Shown one piece after another: positions 34,628 to 45,694 of a DNA stretch of 64,000 bases. Location: assembly GCF_963082655.1 (NCBI RefSeq), contig NC_081552.1, positions 54,586,286 to 54,650,285 of the forward strand, read 5' to 3'. The notes below the pieces were generated by a model. It ran no database searches. It saw only the letters and a program-made list of their open reading frames with translations, and was not told where the DNA came from. The DNA is from Stomoxys calcitrans. Its lineage: Eukaryota > Arthropoda > Insecta > Diptera > Muscidae. A program made the position numbers and the translations under genes. Every line of letters starts with the position of its first letter. Positions within the stretch are counted from its first letter, which is position 1.

Positions 34628-34786
34628 ATAAATTTTATTGTTCTAACGCCTGATGTTATTCAAACGCGTGAAAAAAAAATAAAAAAAATAGAAAATAAGA
34701 AAAAAATAGAACAAAATTTGTAGCTAAATTGTAGCAAAAAAAAATATAAAGCAGAAAGCAGAAAACCAGCGACAAGTCACCCTACA

Positions 34787-34803
34787 ATCCCCCCCACCAA
34801 AAT
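34787..34803 (-). other. Gypsy-2 polypurine tract
   Basis: In element sense the sequence immediately before the 3' LTR is a G-rich purine run (ttttggtgggggggat), the usual primer for plus-strand synthesis. The equivalent is missing in Gypsy-1. Confidence 0.85.
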
Positions 34804-34867
34804 CAGGTTTGGGGGTTTCCTAGAAGACCACAAAGCTGACAATGCCTGGAGCTGATTGAAATTTCTC

Positions 34868-37800
34868 TTACATACGAAGGTCCTTTGCATGATAAATACC
34901 AATTTTCTTCCCACTTAAGTCCTCTATTGCGTAGTACCACGTTCCTATCTTCTTCCGGACTCTAGCTTTTAAAAATGGTGGTGCCAATTTGGAGTTATAC
35001 CCTTTTTCAAAACAGCTTTGAGAAAAATTTCTCCTGTAGACCTCTTGACCTACAATGAAGTTAACAAGCCTAGATCGCAAATTGTAATTACGTTCATTCT
35101 GCTGCCGCCGTTTCTCCATATTTTTAGAAGCTCTATCTCTGATTATATCGAAGTTATCTCCACGATCAAATTTAATAGCCCTGTCTTCTAGCATCTCCAG
35201 TTTTCTGAGCAAAGAATAGGTATGCCCATGAGTTACCATGTGTTGACCGAAAGCCATAAAGTAAGGTGTAGTGCCTATCGAAGTGTGTATCGAAGAACGT
35301 AAAGAGCAAGCGATGCTGCTGAGGTACTCATCCCAATTACTTTGATCGTGTTTCAAGTAAGCCCTTATTGCGGACAGAACTGAACGGTTGACCCGCTCAG
35401 AGGCATTCGATTGGGGCGAATGAACAGCCGTAAAAACATGACGGATTCCGAAACTTGAAAGAAATTTGGAAAAATTACTCGACTTAAATTGGGACCCATT
35501 ATCTGAAACAATGGTTTCAGGCGTTCCAAATACATGAAAAATCTTCTGCTCCAGATACTTGGTAACCACATCAGTGGTGAACTTCTTAACGGGTTCTAAA
35601 AAACAAAATTTGGACAAATGATCGACGGTAATAAAAATACCAACATTTCCAGACTTCGATCTAGGGTAAGGACCTAAAAAGTCTATAAACAGCTTTTGAA
35701 AACATCTTTCCGTTTCCGGTGTCTTTCCCATCGGTGGACGCATAACGATGTTCGGGTGTTTAGTTCCCTTGCAAATTTCACACTTATTAACGAAGTTCCG
35801 AACGTCATTTACTAGATTCGGCCAAAAATAAAATCTTCGAATTCTTTCCAACATTTTGTTTATGCCGCAATGAGACGATATGGGGTCGTTATGCGCTTTA
35901 ATTAACAAGTCGTTAACCATTTCCTTGGGTATCCATAATTTCCAGGCGAAGTTATCCTGTAACTGCTCTCCGGTGCAGTGCTCCGCGCGTCTATAAAGGT
36001 AACCGTCAATAACTCTCAGATCCGGTGTCTTTACAATCGTCTTATTGACCGTTTTCAACAACCCGAGGTAATGTTCGCTCTTGAAGTGAGGCGATTCTAG
36101 ATCGACAAATAATCCGGACCCATCTAAAGCCGTAGTCTCAATTCCGGACAGATCCTCCGTGTTGGCACGGGATAGTGCATCTGGAACTACATTTCTGCTA
36201 CCTTTACGATGCTCTATATTGAATCTAAAGCCCTGAAGTCTCAAAGCCCATCTTGCCAACCGAGAATTGAGGTCAGTTTGGGACATGAGCCACTTCAATG
36301 ACGCATGGTCAGTGATCACTGTGAACTCATGTCCTTCCACATACGCTCTAAACCTTTTAATGCTTAGCACGGCGGCTAATCATTCCTGTTCGGTGACAGA
36401 GTATTTGCGTTGGGCTTGATTGAGCTTCTTCGACATGAAGGCGATGGGAAACTCGTCGCCCTCCGCAGTTTTTTGCACCAGCTCGCCTCCTATACCAGTA
36501 CTGCTAGCATCACAGTGTATGTAAAACGGCTGTGAGAAGTCAGGACTATGCAGCACTGGGGCAGTGGACAAAATGGACTTTAATTCATCGAAAGCTAATT
36601 GCGCATTAACGCACCATACAAATCTACGATTAGTTTTGAGCAAATCAGTTAAAGGAGAGGTAATAGAAGCGTAGTTCCTAATGAACTTCCGGTACCAACC
36701 GGACATACCCAGAAACCGTCTTATTTGTCGGACCGAACGCGGCGGTGGAAATTCAACAATGGCAGATATCTTGTCAGGATCTGTTCGTATTACCCCGTTT
36801 CCTACGACGTGCCCAAGGTATTTGACTTCGGGAACGCAAAATTTCGACTTTTCAATATTAATAGTCAAGCCCGCCGACCGAATTCTATCCGCCACTTCCT
36901 TTAAAACTTCCATATGCCGATCGAAGGAGTCAGAGATTATCAATAAGTCATCCAGATAAACAAACACTTCCGTTCTCAAATGCGCCGGTATCACCTTGTC
37001 CATCAACCTTGACATGGTCTGTGGCGCGTTACAAAGGCCAAAGGGCATGACCTTGAAGTGGTACAAGGGACGGCCAGGAACGGTAAATGCTGTTTTATCT
37101 TTCGACGACTTATCGAGGGGAATTTGCCAGAACGCATCTTTGAGGTCCAAGCTCGTTATGTACTCGGCGCGAGGAAGTCTACTCAGGATGCCGTCTATGT
37201 GGGGCAAAGGATAAGCATCCATGACCGTCACTGAGTTTACCTTCCTGCTATCCAAGCACAAACGAACTTTCCCAGGCTTGCGAACTAGCACCATTGGCGA
37301 AGACCATGCACTTTCCGATTCTTCGATAACGTCCATCTCTAACATCCTATCGATTTCGGCATAAATAAGTTTTTCTATGGCTGGTGAAACCGGAAAGTGT
37401 CGTTGTTTAATCGGAGCTACGTCTCCAACGTCTATAACATGCGATATGACATTTGTTCGGCCCAAACCTTGCTTCGAAAACGATGGAAAGCTATTAATGG
37501 TAGATTGCAAACGACCACGTTCAATATCTGTCAAAGTTCCTAAGGTAGAAATCTCCGAAAGAACCGGTGAAAACAATCGGGTATTAATTTCCGATACGAG
37601 ACCCATAGGTAATAAATCAAAAGCGCGCCAAAAATCGATGCCTAAGTACAAATCTTGCGACAGACCGGGAACAATATATAGTTTAATTGGCTTGGAAAGG
37701 CCTCTAAAAGAAATGGGGGTACTGATGACACCAGAAACAGGCTGACATTTGCCATCAGCTGTCTTTACAAAAGAGCTAAATTTCTTAATATCCTTACTTG

Positions 37801-38329
37801 ACTGTAAAGCGTATAATGCAGCATTTGAACCTAAGCAACTAACGGAAGCTCCTGTGTCTAAAAGGCCGTTAATCATCTTACCAAGCAGTTCAACTTGCGC
37901 GTAAGGTCTTATATCATTAGCTTTGTCATATATGGAACTTAGCAGCAAATGTCGCGTATGATTAATTTGTCGCCAAAAATTCCTCATACGTCCGGTGGAC
38001 CTCACTCTTCTAACAGAGCTAACTGCCTTACCAAAAATTTCGGCTCTTTTCGCATTATATTCCGCTAAGCGGACATGAAATGGTTTAAAATATGTTGGGG
38101 GATGTGGAGAAGATTTAGGTGGCGAACTGAGTTTTGAATCAGAAACAGAACGTAAAACTTTAACATTGTTGTTCGGGACTAAATCGCATTTTCCAGTCGG
38201 ACTAATTGGACTATCATTCAGAGTTGTCAAAATAGAAGGTGTAGAATTGGGTTTAAGATCAGGTTGATTGTCGACAGTATTAACAGGGCTTAATCTGTGC
38301 TCGCCCAAGGATTCTTTAGGGGTTTGCAC
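34868..38329 (-). pseudogene. pol: Gypsy-2 pol, one in-frame stop
   Basis: About 1150 codons in the -1 frame relative to gag, overlapping it by 40 bp. Domains: aspartic protease (GLLDTGASVSCLG), RT (FPVSPAIEKLIYAEIDRM through LDLKDAFWQIPL to VFVYLDDLLIIS, catalytic YLDD intact; second Asp codon 36947-36949), RNase H (HCDASSTGIGGELV, ITDHASLKWLM), integrase HHCC finger (HNDPISSHCG to CEICKGTK), integrase core (LFIDFLGPYPRS, VSDNGSQF, SNASERVNRS) and a C-terminal tail ending HAKDLRM without a chromodomain. A single TGA at 36380-36382 interrupts RNase H after VTEQE; Gypsy-1 has a cysteine codon there. The frame is otherwise open. The start shown is the first GTG in the open frame; the natural product would come from frameshifting out of gag. 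Confidence 0.93.
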
Positions 38330-39888
38330 GCACCTTTCGGTGCATTCGCTGAAGAGTTTTTTGAACTACAAACAGAACACTTTGGTCTATAAACATTTGA
38401 AGCACCGCATCCGTAGCAAAACACCCTGCGATCTTCCATACAATCGTGGTAGCGGTGCCCAGTTTTCTGGCAATTCCAACAAACCAGAGAAATAGCAGAA
38501 ACCTGCTCCTCATTTTCCTCAGAAGATTCCAAAGGGGCATCCAAAATCTCGTTAATTTTGCCGCGATGGCCAACTGGTTTAGAAAAAGTCTGTTTCCTGG
38601 CAACATCTTGCATGAAAAACTCCCTACGGCGACAAATTTCACGTAAATGAGAAACAGAAGAAATGTGTAAATTGAGAATTTCATGTTGAATCTCCGGCAG
38701 AAGATTCCTTCTTAAAATTTCGACTAAAACATTCTCAGATAAAGGTTCAGATAATTTATCGGCAATGCTAACAATGGCCTCATAAAAGGTGTCAAAGGAC
38801 TCACCAGACCGCTGCTTCCGGTCCCTAATCATCTCACGGAAGTCGACATCGGTGCGAGTGTCACGGTACTGTTTCCGTAAAGCCCTGCATAAATCCGGCC
38901 AACGAATCCTAGAAACCGACCTGTGGTACCGCCAGTAAAAATCACTAGCCTTAGCATCAAAAAGGGTAGAAATATGGCCACAAAGTAAGTCAAAATCACC
39001 ATTCAGGGTTTGATTTGTCAATGCCTCAACTCTATATAAGAAATTGTCGATGGACATGCCATTAGAATCACCTGTAAATTTAATTCGCCAATTAAGAATA
39101 ATATGTCCAGCCTTATCTGGACGTAAAGAAACATACGAATGGGATGATGGTTGTCGAACAGACGTAGGACCATGCCTCCTATCCTGGGAATGATTCAAAG
39201 GATTACCCCTATTATCGTCATTGTTATTCTCTGGCAAACCTAATAACCTTTCAATGGTTCGAACTTCAACAGGGGTTGAGGGTGGAAGAAAAACATGTCG
39301 GGACGAAATATTGTCCTGGGGAACAGTATTCAACCTACTAAAGCCTGCAGCCAAATTAGTCTCGATGAGACTCGACAATCTTTGACTAACAGTCGCCAAC
39401 AGCTCATCATGCTGTGCCCTCACTGCCTCTTCAACCATGCTCCTAATTGGATCAGTCTGACCGGCATCAAAATTCTGGGAAGTAGACGGGTTATCACCCT
39501 GATTCATTACAGTCGCAGCTACATCTGCTTCCTCATTACTGTGAGGAGAAGTCGTATTGTGAATACCAGAAGGAGAAGTCGTATTTTGAATCCCAGCTCG
39601 AGAAGAATCAAATTCCCTAGCTCTTTGTTTCTGTGACCTGGTACCCATGGGTGATGGAGCAATTCCTGCATGTGCCGCTGTGGACATACTAAGTGAAGTC
39701 AAAACGGTGTCACAAACAGGGCAATTGGGGCACGTCTTAGTGTGATTTGTGAGACATGACTTATGAAATACGTGTCCACAAGCTGTAGTGTAAGAATAGG
39801 CCGCCTTAGCCACCGATGTACAACATATGCCGCACTCTGGATGACGACCAGTGTTCGACAAATCTTCCGAACTATGACGTAAAGGCAT
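38290..39888 (-). CDS. gag: Gypsy-2 Gag with N-terminal RING-H2 finger
   Basis: Intact 532-residue Gag from ATG 39888 (a longer frame begins upstream without ATG). RING-H2 finger at residues 19-59: C19, C22, C37, H39, H42, C45, C56, C59, the same spacing as in Gypsy-1. A long Ser/Asn-rich linker follows. The central region (FDLLCGHISTLFDAKASDFY, FREMIRDRKQRSGESFDTFY) is a Ty3-type capsid domain. The C-terminus has the CCHC knuckle CWNCQKTGHRYHDC and a second motif CYGCG...KCSVC. Gag should form the virus-like particle and bind RNA; the RING part is an extra module that could give ubiquitin-ligase activity or simply bind zinc for structure. Codon use and integrity are consistent with recent activity. 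Confidence 0.93.
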   Translation of the reverse strand: MPLRHSSEDLSNTGRHPECGICCTSVAKAAYSYTTACGHVFHKSCLTNHTKTCPNCPVCDTVLTSLSMSTAAHAGIAPSPMGTRSQKQRAREFDSSRAGIQNTTSPSGIHNTTSPHSNEEADVAATVMNQGDNPSTSQNFDAGQTDPIRSMVEEAVRAQHDELLATVSQRLSSLIETNLAAGFSRLNTVPQDNISSRHVFLPPSTPVEVRTIERLLGLPENNNDDNRGNPLNHSQDRRHGPTSVRQPSSHSYVSLRPDKAGHIILNWRIKFTGDSNGMSIDNFLYRVEALTNQTLNGDFDLLCGHISTLFDAKASDFYWRYHRSVSRIRWPDLCRALRKQYRDTRTDVDFREMIRDRKQRSGESFDTFYEAIVSIADKLSEPLSENVLVEILRRNLLPEIQHEILNLHISSVSHLREICRRREFFMQDVARKQTFSKPVGHRGKINEILDAPLESSEENEEQVSAISLVCWNCQKTGHRYHDCMEDRRVFCYGCGASNVYRPKCSVCSSKNSSANAPKGACKPLKNPWASTD

Positions 39889-40540
39889 TATAAAAACCAA
39901 AATGTACGCAAAAAAAAAGTTTTAGTATTGATCGACCTTCACTATTCGAATCCGACTACAAATTCTAAGTAACTGCCACAATATTTCGACTTCGTTCAAA
40001 TATAAATAAAAAATATACAGTAAAACCACCAAGAAATAGCTCTTTCCTGATCCCGGGGAAATCAAAAAATTTTGAAGGGTATAAAAAAAGTAGAAAAATC
40101 ACCAATCTCTTAAAATTCAGAAGAAATAGAAAAGAAGAAGCAAGAGTTGAGTTTAGACGGTACTAATTTGAACTTAAGACAAATAGTCTATTCCGGACTA
40201 AACTAAAAGAATATTTAGGGTATCAACATCATTAACAGCACCCTAACCGGTCTGGCACTAGCAAAAAAAAAAAGTCCAATGACAGCATTTCCAGATTAAA
40301 GAGAAGTCAATGTTGAAAATACAAAGGGATAGATTGGGGGATGAGTTGCGAATAGGTCGGCCTGACAATAGCTTTCAAATCCATAGACAGCTTCCAAACC
40401 TATACAACAACCAACCGATAGATATAAACTGAAAAAAAAGATCTCTAGAGGGAAAATGAAATATAGTTAAGGACCCACACTGCCTATTTGGAATAAAACC
40501 CAACGATGGAAAAAAAATAATGAATAATTTGTGTGTCGGG
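39889..40540 (-). other. Gypsy-2 5' leader
   Basis: Untranslated leader between primer-binding site and gag; AT-rich with no convincing frame. Confidence 0.6.
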
Positions 40541-40557
40541 CCCCACGTTGGGCGCCA
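40541..40557 (-). other. Gypsy-2 primer-binding site, tRNA-Lys
   Basis: Identical 17-nt ccccacgttgggcgcca to that in Gypsy-1, matching the insect tRNA-Lys 3' end. It is 8 nt from the LTR edge at 40566; the spacer ends in ataa as in Gypsy-1. Confidence 0.85.
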
Positions 40558-41740
40558 ACATATAATGTAACATACAACGCTAGGTCTAGTAAACCCCAAG
40601 ATGGTCTGAAATGTTTGAGCTGAAATCAGCAGCACGCAGCTAGCTTCCGGCTTCTGTCTCGTCGGCAATGGGGAGGTTCTTTAAGGCTGAAAACTCAAAC
40701 TATGGGATGTCTACACTATATTATTTTAAAAGTGTGCGTGCTAAAGATAGAAGAGAGGGAGAGAGAAATAGAGAGAGGAAAGTAAAAAAAAGGGGGAATT
40801 TTCAAGAGAGGGTTTTGTCTACCACCGATGCAGAGATGTTCACATCGTAATACGCCCGCCCATCCATGACCAGGACTAAAACCCAAAGTTATATCATATT
40901 TATCCATTGGTCCCATTGTACCTACCCTTCAAATGTTTGTAGCCCCGGAATCACAAAACGGAAATTTAGCTAATATTCATTATGTTGTTTATTAAACAAA
41001 ATCCAAAATAATCCATTAAAATTCTAGAAAAAGCTAACTTGAACTTTCACATAACCTTAATCCTAAACAGCATTAATAAATTCATTAAAACAATTTCCAG
41101 ATAATTAACGTTCATTGTGGCCTAGACCAAATCTAATTCAAGTAACAATAATTATTTAGATAGCAACTAGTCCAATAATAATTTAGGCAACAATGATTCT
41201 AAAAACAACTATCCCTTTACTTTAAAAACAGGAAACAAAACTAAAAGGCTAACAGCCTAGCTAAATGACAAATAAACCTAACCGGTGTATGTGCAATTTC
41301 AAAGAAAAAAAAAAAGCTGAAAGAAATATATCCCATTCGGATATCATGGGGTTAATTTAAATCAAATGTGCATGCAAAATTTAAATATAAAAGAAAATGT
41401 AAAAGAAAAGTTAATGGCAAAAACTTTAATTAAGAATGAAAATCCATTTAAAATTTCATTCTGGTTCGGGGATATGAACCTGCGACCCACTGTGCCGTGG
41501 TGGATTACATTCGAAATGCATTGGATGTATGTATGTAGCTTTAATCAGAATTATTTCTCTGTATGGTACATTAAAGTGCACCAAGTGCTTCCTCTTCCTC
41601 CCATATACTGCCTTACCCACGAGAGTTACCAAACAAATATCATCCAAACCAAAATGGAATTATTTAAAAAAACAAAAATTATTGATCTAATTAATTAATT
41701 AGACAAAAAAAAATAAATTTTAAAAAGAAAAATTAAATGA

Positions 41741-41811
41741 CCGAACCCGGGCTTGATCCCACGACCTCACACTTCAGAGTCAGTTACCCCCACCACTGAG
41801 CCAACCAACCA
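41741..41811 (-). other. tRNA-like segment inside Gypsy-2 5' LTR (minus)
   Basis: Same sequence as 32941-33011 with A-box-like ttggctcagtgg on the minus strand. Confidence 0.5.
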
Positions 41812-43153
41812 CTTGATGGGATGATGGCTAAGCGGCCATTTGATCACTTTGAATGATATTTGCTTAGTTACACCAAAAAAACAAGGTGAATACCACGTTG
41901 AACTTCGGTGGGTATTAAAATCTAATCAAAAAGGGTGTTTAATTACTCACTTTGAAAAATGTCCCCCGTTGAAAGATCTTTCAAGTGTTCCGGTTCCGGG
42001 ATATTTTCCAACACAGCGATTCCAAGGAGGTATTTAAAAGCGGATATGGACAGGAAATTGGTGAAATCAGCAACAAAGCACTTACACACTCACGCATTCA
42101 ATGTCTATGTTTTTTTTCCTTTTTTTTTGTCTTTAACCACTGTCTTTTACTTTCTTTTTAAAAAAAAATTTTAATTTTTAGCACAACAGTTTTAGCTAAT
42201 TTTCTTTATTTTATTTGTCTCTAGACTTTTTCTTTTTACCATTGAAATTGCACAACACTTACAAAAGTTTGAGTTCTAATTTTTTTTCTATCAATATTTA
42301 TAGCTATTTTTACTTTAAATAATACTTTTTTTTTTTTTTTTAACCAATTTTGATATATTCTCCTTAAAAATTTTAGTTCTGGACGTTTGAGAGACTTAGT
42401 CAACAAAATTTTACACTTTCTAAAACACTTCTTGGTCTGGTAACCAGACGCAGGGCCAAGTTTTCACAATCTTCACAAATTACTCGATGAAATGCCCAAA
42501 AGCCGTTGGCGAATTTCTCCCAAATTCATCATCGAAAGGATATGCGGGTTTGTCGATGAGGGTTTCCCGTTCCCAAAAAAAAAAGAATCGGCCTTTGATG
42601 GTCCAAACAGCTAACATCAATCTCAAACAAAGCTAGTCCAGCCAGGCGAATGGGGATCAACCAAAAAAAAGGTTAAAAGTTCCAAAAAAAAATTGCAGCA
42701 GGAGCAGTCAAGATGCAATAGTAAAAGGCTCCAATAAGTGCAGCAGAAAAAAAATATATTGCTGAAGCAAAAAAAAAATCAAAAAGAAAAAAAAGCAAAA
42801 AAAAAACAACAAAAAAAATAGAATCTAAAAAAAATCATTAGCGACGGGATTCAATAGTCTCACCCCTTAAATGGCTCCAGAAAATTTATTGAAATAGACA
42901 ATTTCACTGAGCCTAACTTCTATTTATAAAATAAAAAGCCTTGGAAATAATGCGCTAATTCAGCTAATTTTCGTTAAATTGTTGCGGGAACTGCGTATAC
43001 GTATACGTACTAAAAACCAATACAAAAATAAAACCTTCCTCAACACAATCAAGCCAATGCTAATATGGATCTCAAGGCCCAGATCAAGCCCCACGGAGGT
43101 CCTATACAAGCACCTAGAGGAAAACCACAACTCCGACAGACCCACCCACACTA

Positions 43154-43226
43154 TAGGAATAGCCTAGCGGTTAGTGACGTCGCCTTGCAATCCGGAAGCC
43201 CAGGTTCGAATCCCGGACCGGTCGAA
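43154..43226 (+). other. tRNA-like segment inside Gypsy-2 5' LTR (plus)
   Basis: Same as 34555-34627: A box at 43160-43172 and B box ggttcgaatcc at 43203-43213. Its orientation is opposite to the element's own transcription. Confidence 0.6.
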
Positions 43227-43388
43227 ATAAATTTTATTGTTCTAACGCCTGATGTTATTCAAACGCGTGAAAAAAAAAATAAAAAAAATAGAAAATAAGA
43301 AAAAAAATAGAACAAAATTTGTAGCTAAATTGTAGCAAAAAAAAAATATAAAGCAGAAAGCAGAAAACCAGCGACAAGTCACCCTACA

Positions 43389-43990
43389 CTGTTCTGACTT
43401 TCCTGTCACTGCACTGTCTGATGTCATCGTTTTAGGTCCTTTGCCTAGTCTAGTCTTCCGACTTTTTATAAAGTCGGTAATGGTTCCATCGTCGGGTCCC
43501 TGTTCGTTATGCTGTATTGGGTTTCCATACCTTGTACTGCCTGATGTTTCAATACTGGGATCTTTGCCTATCTTAGTCTTCCAAATCCTAATTATATGGG
43601 CTTCTTGGGAGTAGGTGGTGGTACCACCATCGGCTCCCTGTTCGTTGGGTTGCATTGAAACTCTTGGAGCTGCGCTGCCTAAGTTTCAATATTAGGATCT
43701 TTACCTATCCCAGTATTCCGAAGCTTGAAGTCTGTGATGGGTCCGTCGTCGGGTCCCTGTTTGTAAGGCTGTGTTGGGTCTCTCGCCACTCCACTGCCTG
43801 ATATTTCAGTATTAGGATATTTGCTTATCCTAGTCTTTCGAACATTGAGAGAGGCCGTGATTGTCTCGTTGTCAGCCCCCTGTTTTTGGGCGGTGTTGAG
43901 TCACCTGCCACTGCATGGCCTGATGTCTCAAAATGAGAATTTCTGCCTATCCTAGTCTTCCCACTCTTGAAAAAGACAGCATTGCTCCCG
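43389..43990 (-). repeat. In-frame tandem repeats within element A ORF1
   Basis: About five units of 120-135 bp (starts near 43400, 43533, 43668, 43789 and 43911), each encoding a K-T-R/K-I/L-G-K/R core preceded by a GADxGTxT-type segment. Part of another unit lies on the other side of Gypsy-2 at 31700-31771. Units are diverged but alignable by eye. Confidence 0.7.
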
Positions 43991-45420
43991 TATTTCGTCA
44001 TGCCTTTAGTCTCAGCCAAACTAGTCACGGAGACTTGATCAATGCCAACCACAAGGAGAGTTCCTTCCTCCTTCCCCTCCCTGTGGAAGACCTCCCACTT
44101 TTCTGCGACCAAACCTTGGTTTTGCTTGCCCAAAAATCCCAAAATGCGTTTCGTCGCAAATTTACTGTCCCATCCCTTGATGAAGACCATCGCCTTTGTG
44201 AGCTGGGGGATATCCGTCTTTCTCACCAGGTCGAGCTTTGCGCCCTCCCAGGGAGCGTGTATACCTCTGACGAGCATTCCGCCGACGCCAAACGCAGCGT
44301 AAAGATGTCCCCTCTAAACTCGCAGCTCATCATTTGTATGGGTGGACCCTATACAGAGTTCCACACATATTCGAAAATCCGCTCGTTAATCAGATCCTCC
44401 ACTTGGGACCGAGGATCTGATGAGATCTTACCGGGTGCACAGCCGATATTGATGACTGCATGCGTCAGCTCATCTCTGTTGTGCTTTTTTGGCACTCTGG
44501 CGTAAGAGGGCGGCTCCTTACCATTCTCAGGGACCATCTTCCCTTTTGTGATGGCTGTGGCCTCAGTTTGATAGTCTCTATGAATATTCAGAGGCCGTGC
44601 GCACTTCCTTCGTTCCTGTTCCGACTTTGTCTACCTCCGCAGGACATTGTCTGGGGTCTCCATAGCGGGATTGCTGGCTTAGTTTTCCCAGAGTACTTGA
44701 AAGTGGTGAGCTCTTTTTCTTCTTCATCATTTTAGCAGTGTTATGCTCTTCGAGAGATCTGATTCTTTTTCCAGCTTCCGTAGAAGTGCTTGGAATGTTA
44801 GTTCCACCCTTTCCATCATCCTGCACTTTCGCCCGATTGAGCTACCGGTACATACTCCTATGTCTGCTTCGCCGTGCAAAATTGCAAATTATGCCCATGA
44901 ACATTCCACTAAGGAACAGGGGCAAACTTCTCACATATCAATGTGTGAAGTCCGCTTCAAGTTTAAGCTCAATGATAAAGGGCCTCCTTTTTATAGCATA
45001 GTCCGAACGGCGTGCCGCAGTGCGACACCTCTTTTGAGAGAAGTTTTACATGGCATAGTACCTCACAAATGTTGCCAGCATTAGGAGGGGAAAACCACCG
45101 CTGAAAATTTTTGCCTACTTCGTCGTGCACCGGATCGCTTTCTCGGTCTGCTTGTGAGCTAAGCAAAACCATCGCTCACTTCTGCCTTCATCCCGATTCC
45201 CTCATCTCTCGATTCGGCTGCAATGACTGTTTCATTGACATCGTCGCTGTATGAATCCGAGTCAGCAACACCACCTTTATCTAAAGGGTGGGGTCGAACT
45301 CTGCATCCCTCTGGTTCATCCGTCTCTTCCTCATTAAGACGGATGAACGCTTGAAGCGTTACTCTCGACTACAGGTGCAAAGGCACCCACACCTATAGGA
45401 GACGAGAACAACACGCTACG
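43389..45420 (-). pseudogene. Non-LTR element A, ORF1, decayed
   Basis: Upstream part of the A element interrupted by Gypsy-2. Element sense starts near 45380 with an acidic N-terminus (RLNEEETDEPEGCRV), passes through basic stretches (MMKKKKSSPL near 44740) and reaches a segment resembling the DUF4780 domain of insect retroelement ORF1 proteins (LTHAVINIGCAPGKISS; LVRKTDIPQLTKAMVFIKGW; GTLLVVGIDQVSV). It then enters a tandem repeat region at 43990-43389. Removing Gypsy-2 and one CTGT copy joins the frame in phase (TGKSEQ into SEEPGADDE), proving continuity with 31771-29881. Stops and shifts are present. Confidence 0.8.
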
Positions 45421-45694
45421 GTCTTTTTTCGTAATATGTAGTATCTATTCTGAGATACGGATATATTCTTTTTTTCTCAACGGCTATAGTGGTTTACAGT
45501 TTATAAAGTTTTTGTTTGTATTTTGTTTCTCATTTAGATATGTAAATAATTTATATAAAAAAAATAAAAACAGTGATGTCAATATTTTAAAAATAAACAG
45601 TGTCTTACTCTTCAGTAATCTTGAAAAACAACATCATGTGGGTTCAGTATTCACAAGTGCAGCAAAAACAGTCACCAATGAATGGTTTTGTGCA

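Larger units (their letters stand above)
31772..34786 (-). repeat. Gypsy-2 3' LTR (3015 bp)
   Basis: Starts tgtagcatacaacgctagg and ends aagtcaccctaca. It contains long A and T runs and three tRNA-like segments (32655-32720, 32941-33011 and 34555-34627). It retains about 185 bp (about 33540-33745) that are deleted between T runs in the 5' LTR. Confidence 0.95.
31772..43388 (-). mobile_element. Gypsy-2: full-length, nearly intact Ty3/gypsy LTR retrotransposon
   Basis: An 11617-bp element on the minus strand with TG...CA LTRs, flanked by the 4-bp duplication CTGT (31768-31771 and 43389-43392). It carries a tRNA-Lys primer-binding site, an intact gag with a RING-H2 finger, pol with a single in-frame stop, and a polypurine tract. 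There is no env-like third frame between pol and the polypurine tract. The LTRs are unusually long (3015 and 2823 bp) and differ by roughly ten substitutions apart from one poly-T-bounded deletion and small indels, so it is young. LTR edge sequence, primer-binding site, gag and pol show that it is a sister family of Gypsy-1. Confidence 0.94.
40566..43388 (-). repeat. Gypsy-2 5' LTR (2823 bp)
   Basis: Begins tgtaacatacaacgc (one change from the 3' LTR) and ends aagtcaccctaca. Compared with the 3' LTR it has lost about 185 bp at a T run near 42330 and gained six bases near 41134. It carries the tRNA-like segments at 41741-41811 (minus) and 43154-43226 (plus). Confidence 0.95.

Noticed and set aside
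36681..37745. Plus-strand frames across Gypsy-2 pol
   Set aside because: Shadows of the clear RT and protease coding sequence on the minus strand.
31772..43388. Env gene making Gypsy-2 an errantivirus
   Set aside because: Between the pol stop at 34868 and the polypurine tract at 34803 there are only about 65 bases, so no third gene is present.
43933..45084. Plus-strand frames of up to 190 codons opposite element A ORF1
   Set aside because: The minus strand carries recognisable ORF1 motifs in the same region, so these are antisense shadows.
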